Source of the DNA: Lysobacter sp. MMG2
GTDB taxonomy: Bacteria > Pseudomonadota > Gammaproteobacteria > Xanthomonadales > Xanthomonadaceae
Assembly (NCBI RefSeq): GCF_016735495.2
Contig: NZ_JAERQY020000002.1
Span: forward strand, 620,001 to 684,000
Direction of reading: 5' to 3'
DNA length: 64,000 nucleotides
The first letter of the stretch is position 1. Each line of letters starts with the position of its first letter. Shown piece after piece: positions 24,770 through 33,596 of this stretch. The position numbers were made by a program, and so were the translations under genes. Below the pieces are notes generated by a model, which was not told the origin of the DNA, did no database searches, and saw only the letters and a program-made list of their open reading frames with translations.

Positions 24770-25900
24770 TCAGCCGCCGCCCTTTTCCTTCGCGTGCCAC
24801 GCCGCCAGCAGTTCCGCCTCGCGCTGCGGCGTGAGGCCGGCCTTGGGCTTGGCGCGGCGTTCGGCCGGCTGTGCGCGCCACCACACGAGCGTGTCGTGCA
24901 CGGTGTCGCGCAAGGGGCGGTAGGTCAGCCCCGCCGCCTGCGCCTTCGCCGAACTGCGACGGCCGAAGCCGGCGTACTCGCCGGTCGGCGGAATCCACGC
25001 CGGCAGGTCCTGCCACGCCGACGCCTTGTTCGCTTCCAGGAAATCCGCCGGCACCCAGGTGACCGTGGACTTCGGTGCGCCCAGCTCGCCGGCGACGGTG
25101 CGGCAGGTGTCGAGCAGGCCGCCCATCGTGAGCTTGCCGGCGGGCGCGTCGGCGTTGAACGTTTCGAAGCGGCGCTGTTCGATCAGGTGCAGCAGGAACG
25201 CGGCGAGATCGCGCACGTCGATGAACTGCGTGGGATCGCTCGCGCTGCCGGGTCCGAGGATCTCGCCGCCGCGATCGGCGCGCGCCGGCCAGTAGGTGAA
25301 GCGATCGGTGGTGTCGCCGGGGCCGACGATGAGGCCCGGGCGAACCACCGTCGTGCGGCCCGGCATCGCCGCTTCGGCGGCCTTCTCGCACGCCGCCTTG
25401 AGGCCGCCGTAGGTGGCGCCGGTGACCTCGGTGACGTTGGGATCGGCAAGCTGCGCGAGCGGGCCGGATTCGTCCTCTCCGATCTTGTCGTTGTTCGCAT
25501 AGACGGAGATGGACGAGATGATCACGTACTGGTCCACGCGCGGCGCCAGCAGCGTCGCCGAGCGCGTGACGTCGGCGGGAATGTAGGCCGAAGTGTCGAG
25601 CACCGCGTCCCAGCGCTGCGCGCCCTCCAGCGCGGTCAGGTCGGTCTTGCGGTCGCCGTGCAGTATTTCGACGCCCTTGGTCCCGGCGAACTTGGTCGGA
25701 TTGGTCTTGCCGCGATTGAACAGCGTGAGCGCATGACCGCGCGCACGCGCGGCATCGACGAAGTGCGGGCCGAGGAAGCCGGTGCCGCCGAGCACGAGGA
25801 TGCGCATCGGCTTGGCGGGCTTTTCGCGGGCGAACGCGGGAAGGGCCATCCATGCGGCGCCGGCGAGGCCGGCCTTCAGGACGTCGCGGCGATGCGTCAT
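24770..25900 (-). CDS. Tat-exported NAD-dependent epimerase/dehydratase-like protein
   Basis: The 376-residue protein starts with a twin-arginine signal (MTHRRDVLKAGLAGAAW... PAFA), chosen over a start 19 codons upstream because AAGGATC precedes this ATG. An extended-SDR Rossmann fold follows, with the nucleotide loop RILVLGGTGFLGPHF (about residues 33-47). The usual YxxxK is replaced by a region ATYGGLKAACE, in which Y and K are spaced YGGLK, consistent with the catalytic pair. Substrate is probably a sugar nucleotide or similar, but export to the periplasm is unusual for that. It is similar in layout to the exported isoflavone-reductase-like or NmrA-like enzymes. The exact reaction is unknown. 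Confidence 0.82.
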   Translation of the reverse strand: MTHRRDVLKAGLAGAAWMALPAFAREKPAKPMRILVLGGTGFLGPHFVDAARARGHALTLFNRGKTNPTKFAGTKGVEILHGDRKTDLTALEGAQRWDAVLDTSAYIPADVTRSATLLAPRVDQYVIISSISVYANNDKIGEDESGPLAQLADPNVTEVTGATYGGLKAACEKAAEAAMPGRTTVVRPGLIVGPGDTTDRFTYWPARADRGGEILGPGSASDPTQFIDVRDLAAFLLHLIEQRRFETFNADAPAGKLTMGGLLDTCRTVAGELGAPKSTVTWVPADFLEANKASAWQDLPAWIPPTGEYAGFGRRSSAKAQAAGLTYRPLRDTVHDTLVWWRAQPAERRAKPKAGLTPQREAELLAAWHAKEKGGG

Positions 25901-25967
25901 GTCGATCCTTCGGATGCGGAGTCGGGGCAGCGTGCGCCGGCCGGCGCACGTCGCCATCCGCCGAAGG

Positions 25968-27302
25968 TCATGGCGTGGCGGCTTGCGTCGCGGCGGGCGG
26001 CGTTTCTTCCACGCGACGCGACAGGCGCCAGCCGATGGTCGCGGCCGCGAAGGCGGCCATCGCGCTGATGCCGGCGAACCCGGCGGTGGTCACGCCCACC
26101 GCGCGCAGGGCGTTCATGCTCAGCGCGATCGCGGTATCGCCGAAGCGCCACACCGCCGTGTCCACCGCGTTCTGGCCCTTGTAGCGGACGTTGCGCGGGA
26201 CGCGCGCGTAGAGGCTGTGACGCGCCGGTTCGGCCATTCCGTAAGCCAGGCCGCGACTGATGATCAGCGCGACCGCTACCGCCGGCAGGCCGAAGACCAT
26301 CGGCGCATGCGGATCGGTCGCCAACACCACCAGCGACAGCGCGAGCATGCTCACCACGGCCCACACCATGATCACCGCGCCCGGTCCCTTGCGCGGCAGC
26401 AGCCAGCGCGTGAGCGTGAGCTGGGTGATCACGGTCAGCGCGTTGGCGGCCTGGTCCACCTTCGCGGCGAAGGCGGTGCGCGACACCGCGTCGGCGAAGG
26501 TCGCCCCCGAATAGTCCGCCACCAGCGCGTAGTTCACGGTGCCGATGCCGTCGGCCAGCAGCAGCAGGATCGCCATGCCGCGCATGAAGGGATCGGAGAA
26601 CACCTGACGCAGGCCGTCCCACATGCTGCCGCCGATCGGCGCTTCCTGCCCGGTCTCGAAGCGGCGCTCGCCGTGCGTGCGCGCCCAGCGGCCGAGCAGC
26701 ACGATGCACACCACCGCCACGCCCAGCAGCGAGGCCGACACCAGCAGCAGCGGCGCGACGCCGATGATGTTGACCAGCGTGGCGGTGATCGTCGGCCCCG
26801 CCAGCGCGCCGCAGGTGCCGGCCACCGCGATGATCGGAAACAGGCGCTTGGCCTGCTCGCTGGTCCAGATGTCGGACATGAAGATCCAGAACACCGACAC
26901 CACGAACAGGTTGAACACGCTCACCCAGACGAAGAACACCGTGCCCAGCGCGCGCGGGCTCAGCAGATCGGGCTGGGCGAACAGCGGGACGAAGGCGAAC
27001 AGGCAGGCGATGAAGAACAGGTACACCAGCGGCACGACGACGCGCCGCGAGTAGCGCGCGATCAGGCCGGCGAAGATCGGCGTGAGGGCCAGCGTGGCCA
27101 GGAAGGTGGCGCCGTAGAACCAGGGCAGCTGGGTCGAGCCGACCGCGGCGGAGAGCTGCTCGCGCACCGGCCGGATCACGTAGTAGGCCGCCAGGACACA
27201 GAAGAAGTAGGCGAACGAAAGCGCCACCGCCGGCCACTCCCCGCCCCGGATGCGGCGGGCCGGCACGGCGGACGGCTCGCGGTCGTCGTGGCCCTGCGTC
27301 AT
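25968..27302 (-). CDS. MFS-like or NTP/NDP-exchange-type transporter
   Basis: This 444-residue integral membrane protein has about twelve hydrophobic helices. The first segment, AYFFCVLAAYYVIRPVREQL, and the early RPVRE motif recall the ATP/ADP translocase (Npt1/Npt2) group, which shares a distant fold with the MFS. The internal loop ARTHGERRFETGQEAPIGGS is cytoplasmic. The ATG at 27302 is preceded by GGAG-like bases and is preferred over a longer reading. In free-living bacteria such proteins are seldom studied, so the substrate, nucleotide or otherwise, is open. The divergent neighbour is a GMC oxidoreductase. The class is moderately certain, the substrate is not. Confidence 0.68.
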   Translation of the reverse strand: MTQGHDDREPSAVPARRIRGGEWPAVALSFAYFFCVLAAYYVIRPVREQLSAAVGSTQLPWFYGATFLATLALTPIFAGLIARYSRRVVVPLVYLFFIACLFAFVPLFAQPDLLSPRALGTVFFVWVSVFNLFVVSVFWIFMSDIWTSEQAKRLFPIIAVAGTCGALAGPTITATLVNIIGVAPLLLVSASLLGVAVVCIVLLGRWARTHGERRFETGQEAPIGGSMWDGLRQVFSDPFMRGMAILLLLADGIGTVNYALVADYSGATFADAVSRTAFAAKVDQAANALTVITQLTLTRWLLPRKGPGAVIMVWAVVSMLALSLVVLATDPHAPMVFGLPAVAVALIISRGLAYGMAEPARHSLYARVPRNVRYKGQNAVDTAVWRFGDTAIALSMNALRAVGVTTAGFAGISAMAAFAAATIGWRLSRRVEETPPAATQAATP

Positions 27303-27465
27303 CGCACTGCGGCTCCGGGGGAGAGGTGGCGGCAGTGTAACCGCCGTGCCCGGCCCCGCCATCGCGCGCCTGCCGCCCCTGGGAGCATTTGCTCTAATGG
27401 CGGCGCTTACGGTCGGCCGGCCGCTGGCAGGCAGACCGACACACCGATTGGGGCGCAAGGCAAAC

Positions 27466-29046
27466 GTGTACGACTACATCATCATCGGTGCCGGCTCCGC
27501 CGGCTGCGTGCTCGCCAACCGACTGTCCGCGGACCCCGACGTCAAGGTGCTGCTGCTCGAAGCCGGCCCGCGCGACAACCACCCCTTCATCCACATGCCC
27601 GCCGGCCTGGCCAAGCTGGTCAACAACCGCCGGGTCAACTGGGACTACCACACCGCGCCGGAGCGCGAGCTCGACAACCGCACGCTGTGGTGGCCGCGCG
27701 GCAAGGTGCTGGGCGGTTCCAGTTCGATCAACGCCATGTGCTACACGCGCGGCGTGCCGGCCGATTACGACGAGTGGGCCGCGCACGGCGCGAGCGGCTG
27801 GGACTGGGCGTCGGTGCTGCCCTACTTCCGCCGCAGCGAGCACAACGCGCGCGGACCCGACGCGCTGCACGGCGACGAAGGCCCGCTGTATGTGTCCGAC
27901 CTGCGGCACAGCAATCCGCTGTCGCACGCTTTCATCGAAGCCGGCCGGCAGGCGGGCTTCGTGCGCAACAACGACTTCAACGGCCCGCGACAGGACGGCT
28001 TCGGCCTGTACCAGGTCACGCAGAAGGACGGCGCGCGCTGCTCGGCCGCCGTCGCCTACCTCGATCCCGTGCGCGGTCGTCGCAACCTGACCATCGTCAC
28101 CGGCGCGACGGCCAGCCGCGTCACCTTCCAGCACGGCCGCGCCAACGGCGTGGTGTACACCGCGAAGGGCCGCGCCTTCCACGAAGCCGCCGCGCGCGAA
28201 GTGCTGCTGTGCGGCGGCGCGCTCAACTCGCCGCAGCTGCTGATGCTGTCGGGCATCGGGCCGGCGATGCAGTTGCGACGCCACGGCCTGCAGGTCGTCG
28301 TCGACGCACCGCAGGTGGGCGAGAACCTGCAGGACCATCTGGACATCTGCACGCTCCAGCACTGCACGCAGCCCATCACCTACGACCGCCTCAGCGATGC
28401 GCGCATCGCCTTCGACTACTACCTGCGCGGCCACAGCGGCATCGGCAGCAGCAACATCGCCGAGGCCGGCGGATTCGTGCGTTCGCGCCTGGCGCCGGAC
28501 GAACGCCCGGACATCCAGCTGCACTTCGTGCCGGCCATGCTCGACGACCACGGCCGCCACCGCCTGTCCGGCGACGGCTACACCGTGCACGCGTGCTTCC
28601 TGCGCCCACGCAGCCGAGGCCGGATCACGCTGGCCAGCGGGCATGCCGGCGACCAGGTGCGCATCGAAGCGAACTACCTCAGCGATGCCGAAGGCTTCGA
28701 TCTGAAGATGATGGTCGAATGCGCAAAGCTCTCGCGCGAACTGCTCGCGCAGCCCGCGTTCGATGCGTATCGCGGCGCGCCGATCTTCCCCGCACGCAAC
28801 GACCTCACCGATGCGGAGCTGGTCGAGTTCATCCGCGCCAAGGCCGAGACCATCTACCACCCGGTCGGCACCTGCCGCATGGGCGAGGACGCGCTGTCGG
28901 TGGTCGATCCGCAACTGCGTGTTCGCGGCGTCGAGGGCCTGCGCGTGGTCGACGCGTCGGTCATGCCGACGCTGATCGGCGGCAACACCAACGCCCCGAC
29001 GATGATGATCGCCGAGCGCGCCGCCGAGCTCATCCGCGCAGCGTGA
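27466..29046 (+). CDS. GMC-family FAD oxidoreductase (choline dehydrogenase-like)
   Basis: The 526-residue flavoenzyme starts at a GTG (27466) with AAGG six bases ahead. The FAD-binding DYIIIGAGSAGCVLANRL begins at residue 3. The GMC signatures are present: PRGKVLGGSSSINAMCYTRG near residue 82, and the C-terminal YHPVGTCRMG with GGNTNAPTMMIAERAA. The catalytic His/Asn pair fits HPVG and GGNTNAP. Such enzymes oxidise alcohols, from choline to long-chain alcohols, and pass electrons to a quinone or oxygen. No betaine genes are nearby, so choline is not supported as substrate. Longer in-frame readings upstream lack a ribosome-binding site. Confidence 0.92.
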   Translation: MYDYIIIGAGSAGCVLANRLSADPDVKVLLLEAGPRDNHPFIHMPAGLAKLVNNRRVNWDYHTAPERELDNRTLWWPRGKVLGGSSSINAMCYTRGVPADYDEWAAHGASGWDWASVLPYFRRSEHNARGPDALHGDEGPLYVSDLRHSNPLSHAFIEAGRQAGFVRNNDFNGPRQDGFGLYQVTQKDGARCSAAVAYLDPVRGRRNLTIVTGATASRVTFQHGRANGVVYTAKGRAFHEAAAREVLLCGGALNSPQLLMLSGIGPAMQLRRHGLQVVVDAPQVGENLQDHLDICTLQHCTQPITYDRLSDARIAFDYYLRGHSGIGSSNIAEAGGFVRSRLAPDERPDIQLHFVPAMLDDHGRHRLSGDGYTVHACFLRPRSRGRITLASGHAGDQVRIEANYLSDAEGFDLKMMVECAKLSRELLAQPAFDAYRGAPIFPARNDLTDAELVEFIRAKAETIYHPVGTCRMGEDALSVVDPQLRVRGVEGLRVVDASVMPTLIGGNTNAPTMMIAERAAELIRAA

Positions 29047-29234
29047 CGCCGCACCGCCGCGCAGGCCGCCCGCAGACTCGCGCATCGACAAAAGTGAACG
29101 GGAAAAAGAGCGCCTCGCGAACTGCGATGGACCGCACTAAAGCCTGCAAAATCAGGGCCGTGGTCGGGACTGTTGCGCCACCCCCTTAGATAGGCGCTAT
29201 GATCCCCGCGTACTGTGAAGCAGGGGCGAAGGCC

Positions 29235-30614
29235 ATGAATAGCAACGTGAAAAAGCCTTCGCGCGCCCTGCCCCGGGCGTGTGCCATTGCCCTGCTGCTG
29301 CCGCTCACGCTCGGCTCCACTGCGCAGACTCCGCAGCACAACGGCATGACGAATGCGGCGCGTGTCCAGAACACCGTGGCCACGACCGTCGCGCGTCCCG
29401 CGAACCTGCCGCCGGCCGTACCGCTTCCCGCCGCTTTCGACGTACGTCAATTCGAATCGATGGCGCAGCAGCTGGTCGCCAACCAGCGTGTACCGGGCCT
29501 GGCGATGGCGATGGTGCACGACGGCCGCATCCTCAGCGCGCGCGGCTATGGCATCACCGATACCAGCCATGCCACGCCGGTCGATTCGCACACCGTCTTC
29601 CGCCTGGCCTCGCTGTCCAAGAGCTTCGCCGGCACGATGACCGGCCTGCTCGTCAACGACGGTTCGCTGCGCTGGGACAGCAAGCTGGTCGACTACCTGC
29701 CCACGTTCCGCCTGAGCGATCCGCTCGCCTCGCAGCAGCTCACCGTGGCCGACCTGCTCAGCCACCGCGTCGGGCTCACGCACAACGCGTTCGACCGCGA
29801 CCTGGAGCAGTACACCGATTACCGCACGCTGACGCAGAAGCTCGCCTATGCGCCGCTGCAGTGCGCACCGGGCACCTGCTACAGCTACCAGAACGTCGCC
29901 TTCAGCCTGGTCGGCGATATGGTCTTCGCCGCCACCGGCGACTTCTATGCGCAGGAAGTGCAGCGCCGCATCTTCAAGCCGCTGGGCATGAACGACGCGA
30001 GCCTGGGCCTGGAAGGCATCCAGGCCAGCCCTAGCTGGGCGCGTCCGCATGTGCGCGGCCGCGGCGGCTGGGTGTCGATGATGCCCAAGACGACCTACTA
30101 CCAGGTGCTGCCGGCCGCGGGCGTCAACGCCAGCGCCAGCGACATGGCGCAGTACCTGCTCGCCCACACCGGCCATCGCCCGGACGTGCTGCCCGCGCCG
30201 CTGCTGGCCACGCTGCATCAACCGCTGGTGAGCACGCCGAGCGAGATCCGCGGTTCGTCCTGGCGCCGCAGCCGCCTCACCAGCGCCGGCTACGCATTGG
30301 GCTGGCGCTCCTATGACTATGCCGGGCACCGCGTGGTCTTCCACGGCGGCGCCGTGCAGGGCTATCGCGGCCTGATTGCGATGGTGCCGGAGCTCGACTT
30401 CGGCGTGGCGATCATGTGGAACAGCGAAAGCTCGCTGCCCTCCGGCCTGCTGCCGACCATCCTCGACAACGCGCTCGGCCTGCCCGCCGGCCAGTGGCTG
30501 GACGACGACATCGACCCGACGCTCTACGCCGCCGAGTCCAGCGACGACGCCTCGCCCAACGCACCGAACGCGCCGGGCACGCACGCATCGGCTTCGACCG
30601 CCGCGCCGCACTGA
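29235..30614 (+). CDS. Exported serine beta-lactamase-fold hydrolase
   Basis: The 459-residue protein starts with a lysine-rich signal peptide (KKPSRALPRACAIALLLPLT...). The class C/esterase-type motifs follow: the SxxK nucleophile in LASLSKSFAGT (about residue 134), the YxN motif in CYSYQNVAFS, and an HGG-like motif FHGGAVQGYRG near residue 375. This places it in the beta-lactamase/DD-peptidase/esterase superfamily (PF00144). It may act on peptidoglycan peptides or esters. True beta-lactam resistance is not implied. A Ser/Asp/Ala-rich tail ends the protein. Start choice: the ATG at 29235, as the 12 residues before it would ruin the signal peptide. Confidence 0.88.
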   Translation: MNSNVKKPSRALPRACAIALLLPLTLGSTAQTPQHNGMTNAARVQNTVATTVARPANLPPAVPLPAAFDVRQFESMAQQLVANQRVPGLAMAMVHDGRILSARGYGITDTSHATPVDSHTVFRLASLSKSFAGTMTGLLVNDGSLRWDSKLVDYLPTFRLSDPLASQQLTVADLLSHRVGLTHNAFDRDLEQYTDYRTLTQKLAYAPLQCAPGTCYSYQNVAFSLVGDMVFAATGDFYAQEVQRRIFKPLGMNDASLGLEGIQASPSWARPHVRGRGGWVSMMPKTTYYQVLPAAGVNASASDMAQYLLAHTGHRPDVLPAPLLATLHQPLVSTPSEIRGSSWRRSRLTSAGYALGWRSYDYAGHRVVFHGGAVQGYRGLIAMVPELDFGVAIMWNSESSLPSGLLPTILDNALGLPAGQWLDDDIDPTLYAAESSDDASPNAPNAPGTHASASTAAPH

Positions 30615-30966
30615 GCGGCTGATCCGACGCCCTGCGGCGTCATCGCTCGCCGGTTCGACGGGCGGGCATTCATCGATGCTTGAGATCGGCGGCGGGCCCG
30701 CCCGCGTCGCGCGTGGCGGGTCGTCGCGCGCCGCTTACCGCAAGAGATCCGGGCAACGCACCGCGCCATCCTCCCGTGCAGCGATGCCGCAGGTGTCGCA
30801 GTGAGCTGCTGAGTTTCTGACGCAGACGAAGCGGCGGGCTCATCCGATGCCGCCAGTGCCGAGTCGCATCCATCCGGGGCCATCGCTCCGCGCACCCTGC
30901 TCCCCTCCGTCGAGGACGGGATACCGCCGCACCGCATTCCCGTGGCGCCTGTCGCCTTTCGAGGCC
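30615..30966. other. Intergenic stretch without a recognised gene
   Basis: About 350 bases lie between the beta-lactamase-fold gene and the terminator of the lysine-rich gene. A small GACGCC-CTGC-GGCGTC hairpin is present near 30625-30640, but it has no T-tract. Several short GC-driven reading frames exist on both strands without ribosome-binding sites or protein-like composition. I see nothing else. Confidence 0.5.
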
Positions 30967-30968
30967 AC

Positions 30969-31006
30969 AAAAAAAAACTCTCCCCCCGCCTGGGCTGCGG
31001 GGAGAG
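30969..31006 (-). terminator. Terminator of the histone-H1-like gene
   Basis: On the minus strand CTCTCCCCGC and GCGGGGGGAGAG pair around a 7-base loop, and a run of nine T's follows. This is a strong intrinsic terminator 28 bases after the stop. Confidence 0.92.
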
Positions 31007-31033
31007 AGCTCGATTACGGTCTTCGGGGCTTTC

Positions 31034-31483
31034 TTAGATCATCGGAGCCGGGGTAGCCGGCATCGCCGTCACGGACGCCTTCTTGGCGGTCTTCTTGCGG
31101 CTCGACTTGCGGGCGGCCTTCTTCGGGGCAGCCTTCTTGGTGGCCTTCTTGCCAGCCTTCTTAGCCGTCTTCTTGGCGGCCTTCTTGGCAACCTTCTTGG
31201 TGGCCTTCTTGGCGGTCTTCTTCGCAGCCTTCTTCGCCGGACGCTTGGCAACCTTCTTGGCGGCCTTCTTCGCGGTCTTCTTGGCGGCGGTCTTGCGCGT
31301 GGCCTTCTTAGCCGTCTTGCGGACGGACTTCTTGGCGGCCTTCTTCGCGACCTTCTTGGCCGGACGCTTGGCAGCCTTCTTGGCGGCCTTCTTCACGGTC
31401 TTCTTGGCGCCAGCCTTCTTGGCTACCTTCTTGGTCGCCTTCTTGGCGGCGGTCTTTTTCTTCGCAGCTTTCTTCATGGCCAT
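31034..31483 (-). CDS. Lysine/alanine-rich histone H1-like protein
   Basis: The 149-residue protein consists almost wholly of lysine-alanine repeats (AAKK, TAKKA, KKVAKK, KRPAKK) with an Ala/Pro tail (ATPAPMI). It is very basic and unstructured, like eukaryotic histone H1 tails and the AlgP/Hc1-type proteins of gammaproteobacteria, which bind DNA and compact the nucleoid or affect transcription. The ATG at 31483 is preceded by GAGGAG. A longer frame extends to 31642, but that segment has different composition and lies outside the ribosome-binding site. The repeat length is probably variable between strains. A promoter and a hairpin lie in the long region upstream. Confidence 0.88.
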   Translation of the reverse strand: MAMKKAAKKKTAAKKATKKVAKKAGAKKTVKKAAKKAAKRPAKKVAKKAAKKSVRKTAKKATRKTAAKKTAKKAAKKVAKRPAKKAAKKTAKKATKKVAKKAAKKTAKKAGKKATKKAAPKKAARKSSRKKTAKKASVTAMPATPAPMI

Positions 31484-31636
31484 GGTATGGCTCCTCGTCA
31501 GTGGTTGATCAGCATTGATCAGTGGTCTTGCAGGTCTATCGCCCAGTAGAACCAGAGCCGCGGGAGTCGGACCCGCGAGCAGCCGCCGACGCGCGGGCGC
31601 GCCGGTACGGATTCGGTACCGCCCGCGAGTGCGGGC

Positions 31637-31830
31637 AAACAAAAACCCGGCGCGCGCTAAGCGGACCGGGTTGGATGGAGTGCCTGGCCTGCGTGTGCAC
31701 GGTGCGCGTTTTCGCGGGGGAAACGAACCCTGCTTCCACCGTGTCGACTGCCCGGTCGGAGGTTCGTTTTGTGCCGCGAGTTGTCGCGTTGTCTGTACTC
31801 ACTCTCTTCCGCAGGAGACGTCTGCTGGGC
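31637..31830 (-). ncRNA. Candidate small RNA or long attenuated leader
   Basis: A promoter-like TTGACA (31861-31856), 17 bp, TAGGTT (31838-31833) on the minus strand lies under an A/T tract. It would start a transcript near 31826. This would fold a 9-bp stem AAACGAACC / GGTTCGTTT (31768-31721) and end at AACCCGG...CCGGGTTTTTGTTTG (31672-31637), an intrinsic terminator with a T-tract. The product would be about 190 nt with no convincing reading frame. Read-through would give a 340-nt leader to the H1-like gene. All elements are seen in the sequence; transcription is inferred. Confidence 0.5.
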
Positions 31831-31832
31831 GA

Positions 31833-31861
31833 AACCTAATCACGCTTTTTCGGACTGTCAA
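31833..31861 (-). promoter_or_regulatory. Promoter ahead of the candidate small RNA
   Basis: The -35 box is a perfect TTGACA (31861-31856) and the -10 is TAGGTT (31838-31833), with exactly 17 bp between. Just upstream is an A/T run (AAAAAAATTT) that may act as an UP element. This is the best sigma70-like match in the window. Confidence 0.65.
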
Positions 31862-32383
31862 CAACTTCGCCCAAATTTTTTTCAACGCCGTCGGTGCGGC
31901 ATCGCCATGGACGGCAGTCGAAGCGGTGCAGCTGACGACGGCGACGAGGACCATCGAACCCGTCGTGCGCACTCATGCATTTCACAAATGGCTTTTTTTT
32001 AGGGGTTTGCGAAAACGCTCGCAGCGACGACGCAAAACTCGCGCACATGCACGACGGAGGCGGCGAACCGTTTTCGGGGGTCGCGAAGGCACCCGAAAAA
32101 AAATCACCGACGACCGCCCGGTTTCGCGTCGCACAAGCCGATTTGCGCGAAAGTGCGCGAACCCGATGACGGCTTCGAGATGCTCGTGCAGGTCGCGTCG
32201 GGCCACTCGACGATGCCTTCGACGGTGGCGAGTGAGCGCGATGGCGCACCCTGTCGCTGGCATCGGACGTCGCGCTTGGATGCTTGGCGGACGTCGCGTT
32301 TCGATCGGCGTCGAAGCTCGGATGCACGCGCGCAACGCCTGAAACTCACCCGACCGTCACTTCCCGCAACGCGCGCTCACCGC
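31862..32383. other. Gene-poor stretch with homopolymer tracts
   Basis: Between the candidate RNA promoter and the gcvH terminator, about 520 bases hold no convincing gene. It contains runs of T (near 31992) and A (near 32095). Possible frames on both strands have poor ribosome-binding sites and Arg-rich GC-driven composition. A diverged or decayed gene cannot be excluded. Confidence 0.45.
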
Positions 32384-32415
32384 AAAAAAAGAACCGGCCG
32401 CACAGGGCGGCCGGT
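32384..32415 (-). terminator. Terminator of gcvH
   Basis: On the minus strand ACCGGCCGC and GCGGCCGGT form a 9-bp perfect stem with a 5-base loop, then TCTTTTTTT. It lies 45 bases after the gcvH stop and ends the minus-strand gcv unit. Confidence 0.92.
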
Positions 32416-32459
32416 CCGGGTGTCGCGTGCGTCGCGCGAAGGATCGCGCGGCGGTGACG

Positions 32460-32855
32460 TCAGTGATCTTCTTCTTCGAGCAGCTCGGCGTAGTCGTCCG
32501 GCGCCAGCAGCTCGTTGAGCTGATCGGCGTCCTCGATCTCCACGGTGAAGATCCAGCCTTCGCCGTAGGCGTCCTCGTTGATGGTTTCCGGCTTGTCGGT
32601 CAGCGCGGCGTTGACCGCCACGACCTTGCCCGACACGGGTGCGTAGACGTCGGAGGCGGCCTTCACCGACTCCACGACGGCGCAGCCGGTGCCCGCTTCC
32701 ACGCGGTCGCCGACGTTCGGCAGTTCGACGTACACCAGGTCGCCGAGCAGGCCCTGTGCGTGGTCGGAGATGCCGACGGTGGCCTTGCCGTCACCATCGA
32801 TACGGACCCACTCATGGGACTTCATGAACTTCAGATCGCCGGGAATTTCACTCAT
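32460..32855 (-). CDS. gcvH: Glycine cleavage system H protein
   Basis: This 131-residue lipoyl carrier moves the aminomethyl group between the P, T and L proteins of the glycine cleavage complex. The lipoylation lysine is K65 in [23 protein letters not shown] and [20 protein letters not shown] are conserved family segments. The ATG at 32855 with GGGAG-like bases upstream is better than a start 13 codons earlier. The terminator follows. The T-protein gene is 740 bases upstream on the same strand, separated by an isomerase-like gene; gcvP is not in the window. Confidence 0.97.
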   Translation of the reverse strand: MSEIPGDLKFMKSHEWVRIDGDGKATVGISDHAQGLLGDLVYVELPNVGDRVEAGTGCAVVESVKAASDVYAPVSGKVVAVNAALTDKPETINEDAYGEGWIFTVEIEDADQLNELLAPDDYAELLEEEDH

Positions 32856-32955
32856 GACGGGAGCCTCGAAACGTTTGCGGGGGCGGCGGAACACCGGATG
32901 TCGGCGCCTAGTTTAACGGCGCCGACCCGGACCGCGACAGGGTAGCGGATCGCGG

Positions 32956-33591
32956 TCAGCGTGGCTCGACGGACGGGCGGTACGGCGCACGCGGATGCAC
33001 GAGCGCATCGCGCAGCGCATCGACGCGGTCCTGGCCCCAGAACGGTTCGCCGTCGAGGACGTAACCCGGCAGTCCCGGCAGGTCCGCCGCGATCGCCGCG
33101 CGCGTGTTGGCGGCGTACCGCTCGGCGACGGCGTCGGTCGCGGCCTGCTCCATCACGACCCGCGCATCGAAGCCCTGTGCCTGGAGCAACGCAGCAACGA
33201 CCTGGGGATCGGCGAGGTCGCGATCCTCCGACCACAGCGCGCGGAACGCCGCGTCCATGTAGCCGGAGGGATCGTGTCCCGCCTCGACCAGCGCGATCGC
33301 ACAGCCGTCCGCCAGGGCGATGTCGACCGGGAAGAACGCCGGCGACAGGTTGAGCGGCAGGCCGCGCTGTTCGCGCCAGCGCTGCAGTTCGATCAGGCGG
33401 TAACGCTGCCGCGCCGGTGCGCGCTTGCCCAGCGGCAGGCCGCCGTTGGCATCGAACAGTTCGAAGATGCGCACCGGCCGGTAGTGCAGGGTCGCGCCCG
33501 TCTCGCGTGCCACCGCCAGCACCGCCGCATGCCCGAGCCAGGCATACGGCGAGATCAGGCTGAAGTAGTACTCGACGACGCGCGCGACCAC
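32956..33591 (-). CDS. DsbA-fold 2-hydroxychromene-2-carboxylate isomerase-like protein
   Basis: The 211-residue thioredoxin-fold protein resembles HCCA isomerases, a glutathione-dependent kappa-class GST relative from naphthalene breakdown. YFSLISPYAWLG at the N-terminus replaces the CxxC of DsbA with a Ser in the active-site loop. The C-terminal LPGLPGYVLDGEPFWGQDRV is a strong family signature. It lies between gcvT (5-base gap) and gcvH (100-base gap). No aromatic-degradation genes are near, so a general glutathione-dependent isomerase or transferase role is more likely. An oddity is its place inside the gcv unit. Confidence 0.87.
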   Translation of the reverse strand: MVARVVEYYFSLISPYAWLGHAAVLAVARETGATLHYRPVRIFELFDANGGLPLGKRAPARQRYRLIELQRWREQRGLPLNLSPAFFPVDIALADGCAIALVEAGHDPSGYMDAAFRALWSEDRDLADPQVVAALLQAQGFDARVVMEQAATDAVAERYAANTRAAIAADLPGLPGYVLDGEPFWGQDRVDALRDALVHPRAPYRPSVEPR

Positions 33592-33596
33592 GGCGA

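Noticed and set aside
31700-31760. GGAAGCAG motif on the minus strand as a hint of 4.5S SRP RNA
   Set aside because: The surrounding conserved SRP bases (GGTC...GG...GGAAGCAGCC) are absent and the fold does not match.
31515-32342. Long frames on both strands in the gap before gcvH
   Set aside because: They overlap each other, are Arg-rich, and have no ribosome-binding site or known motif.
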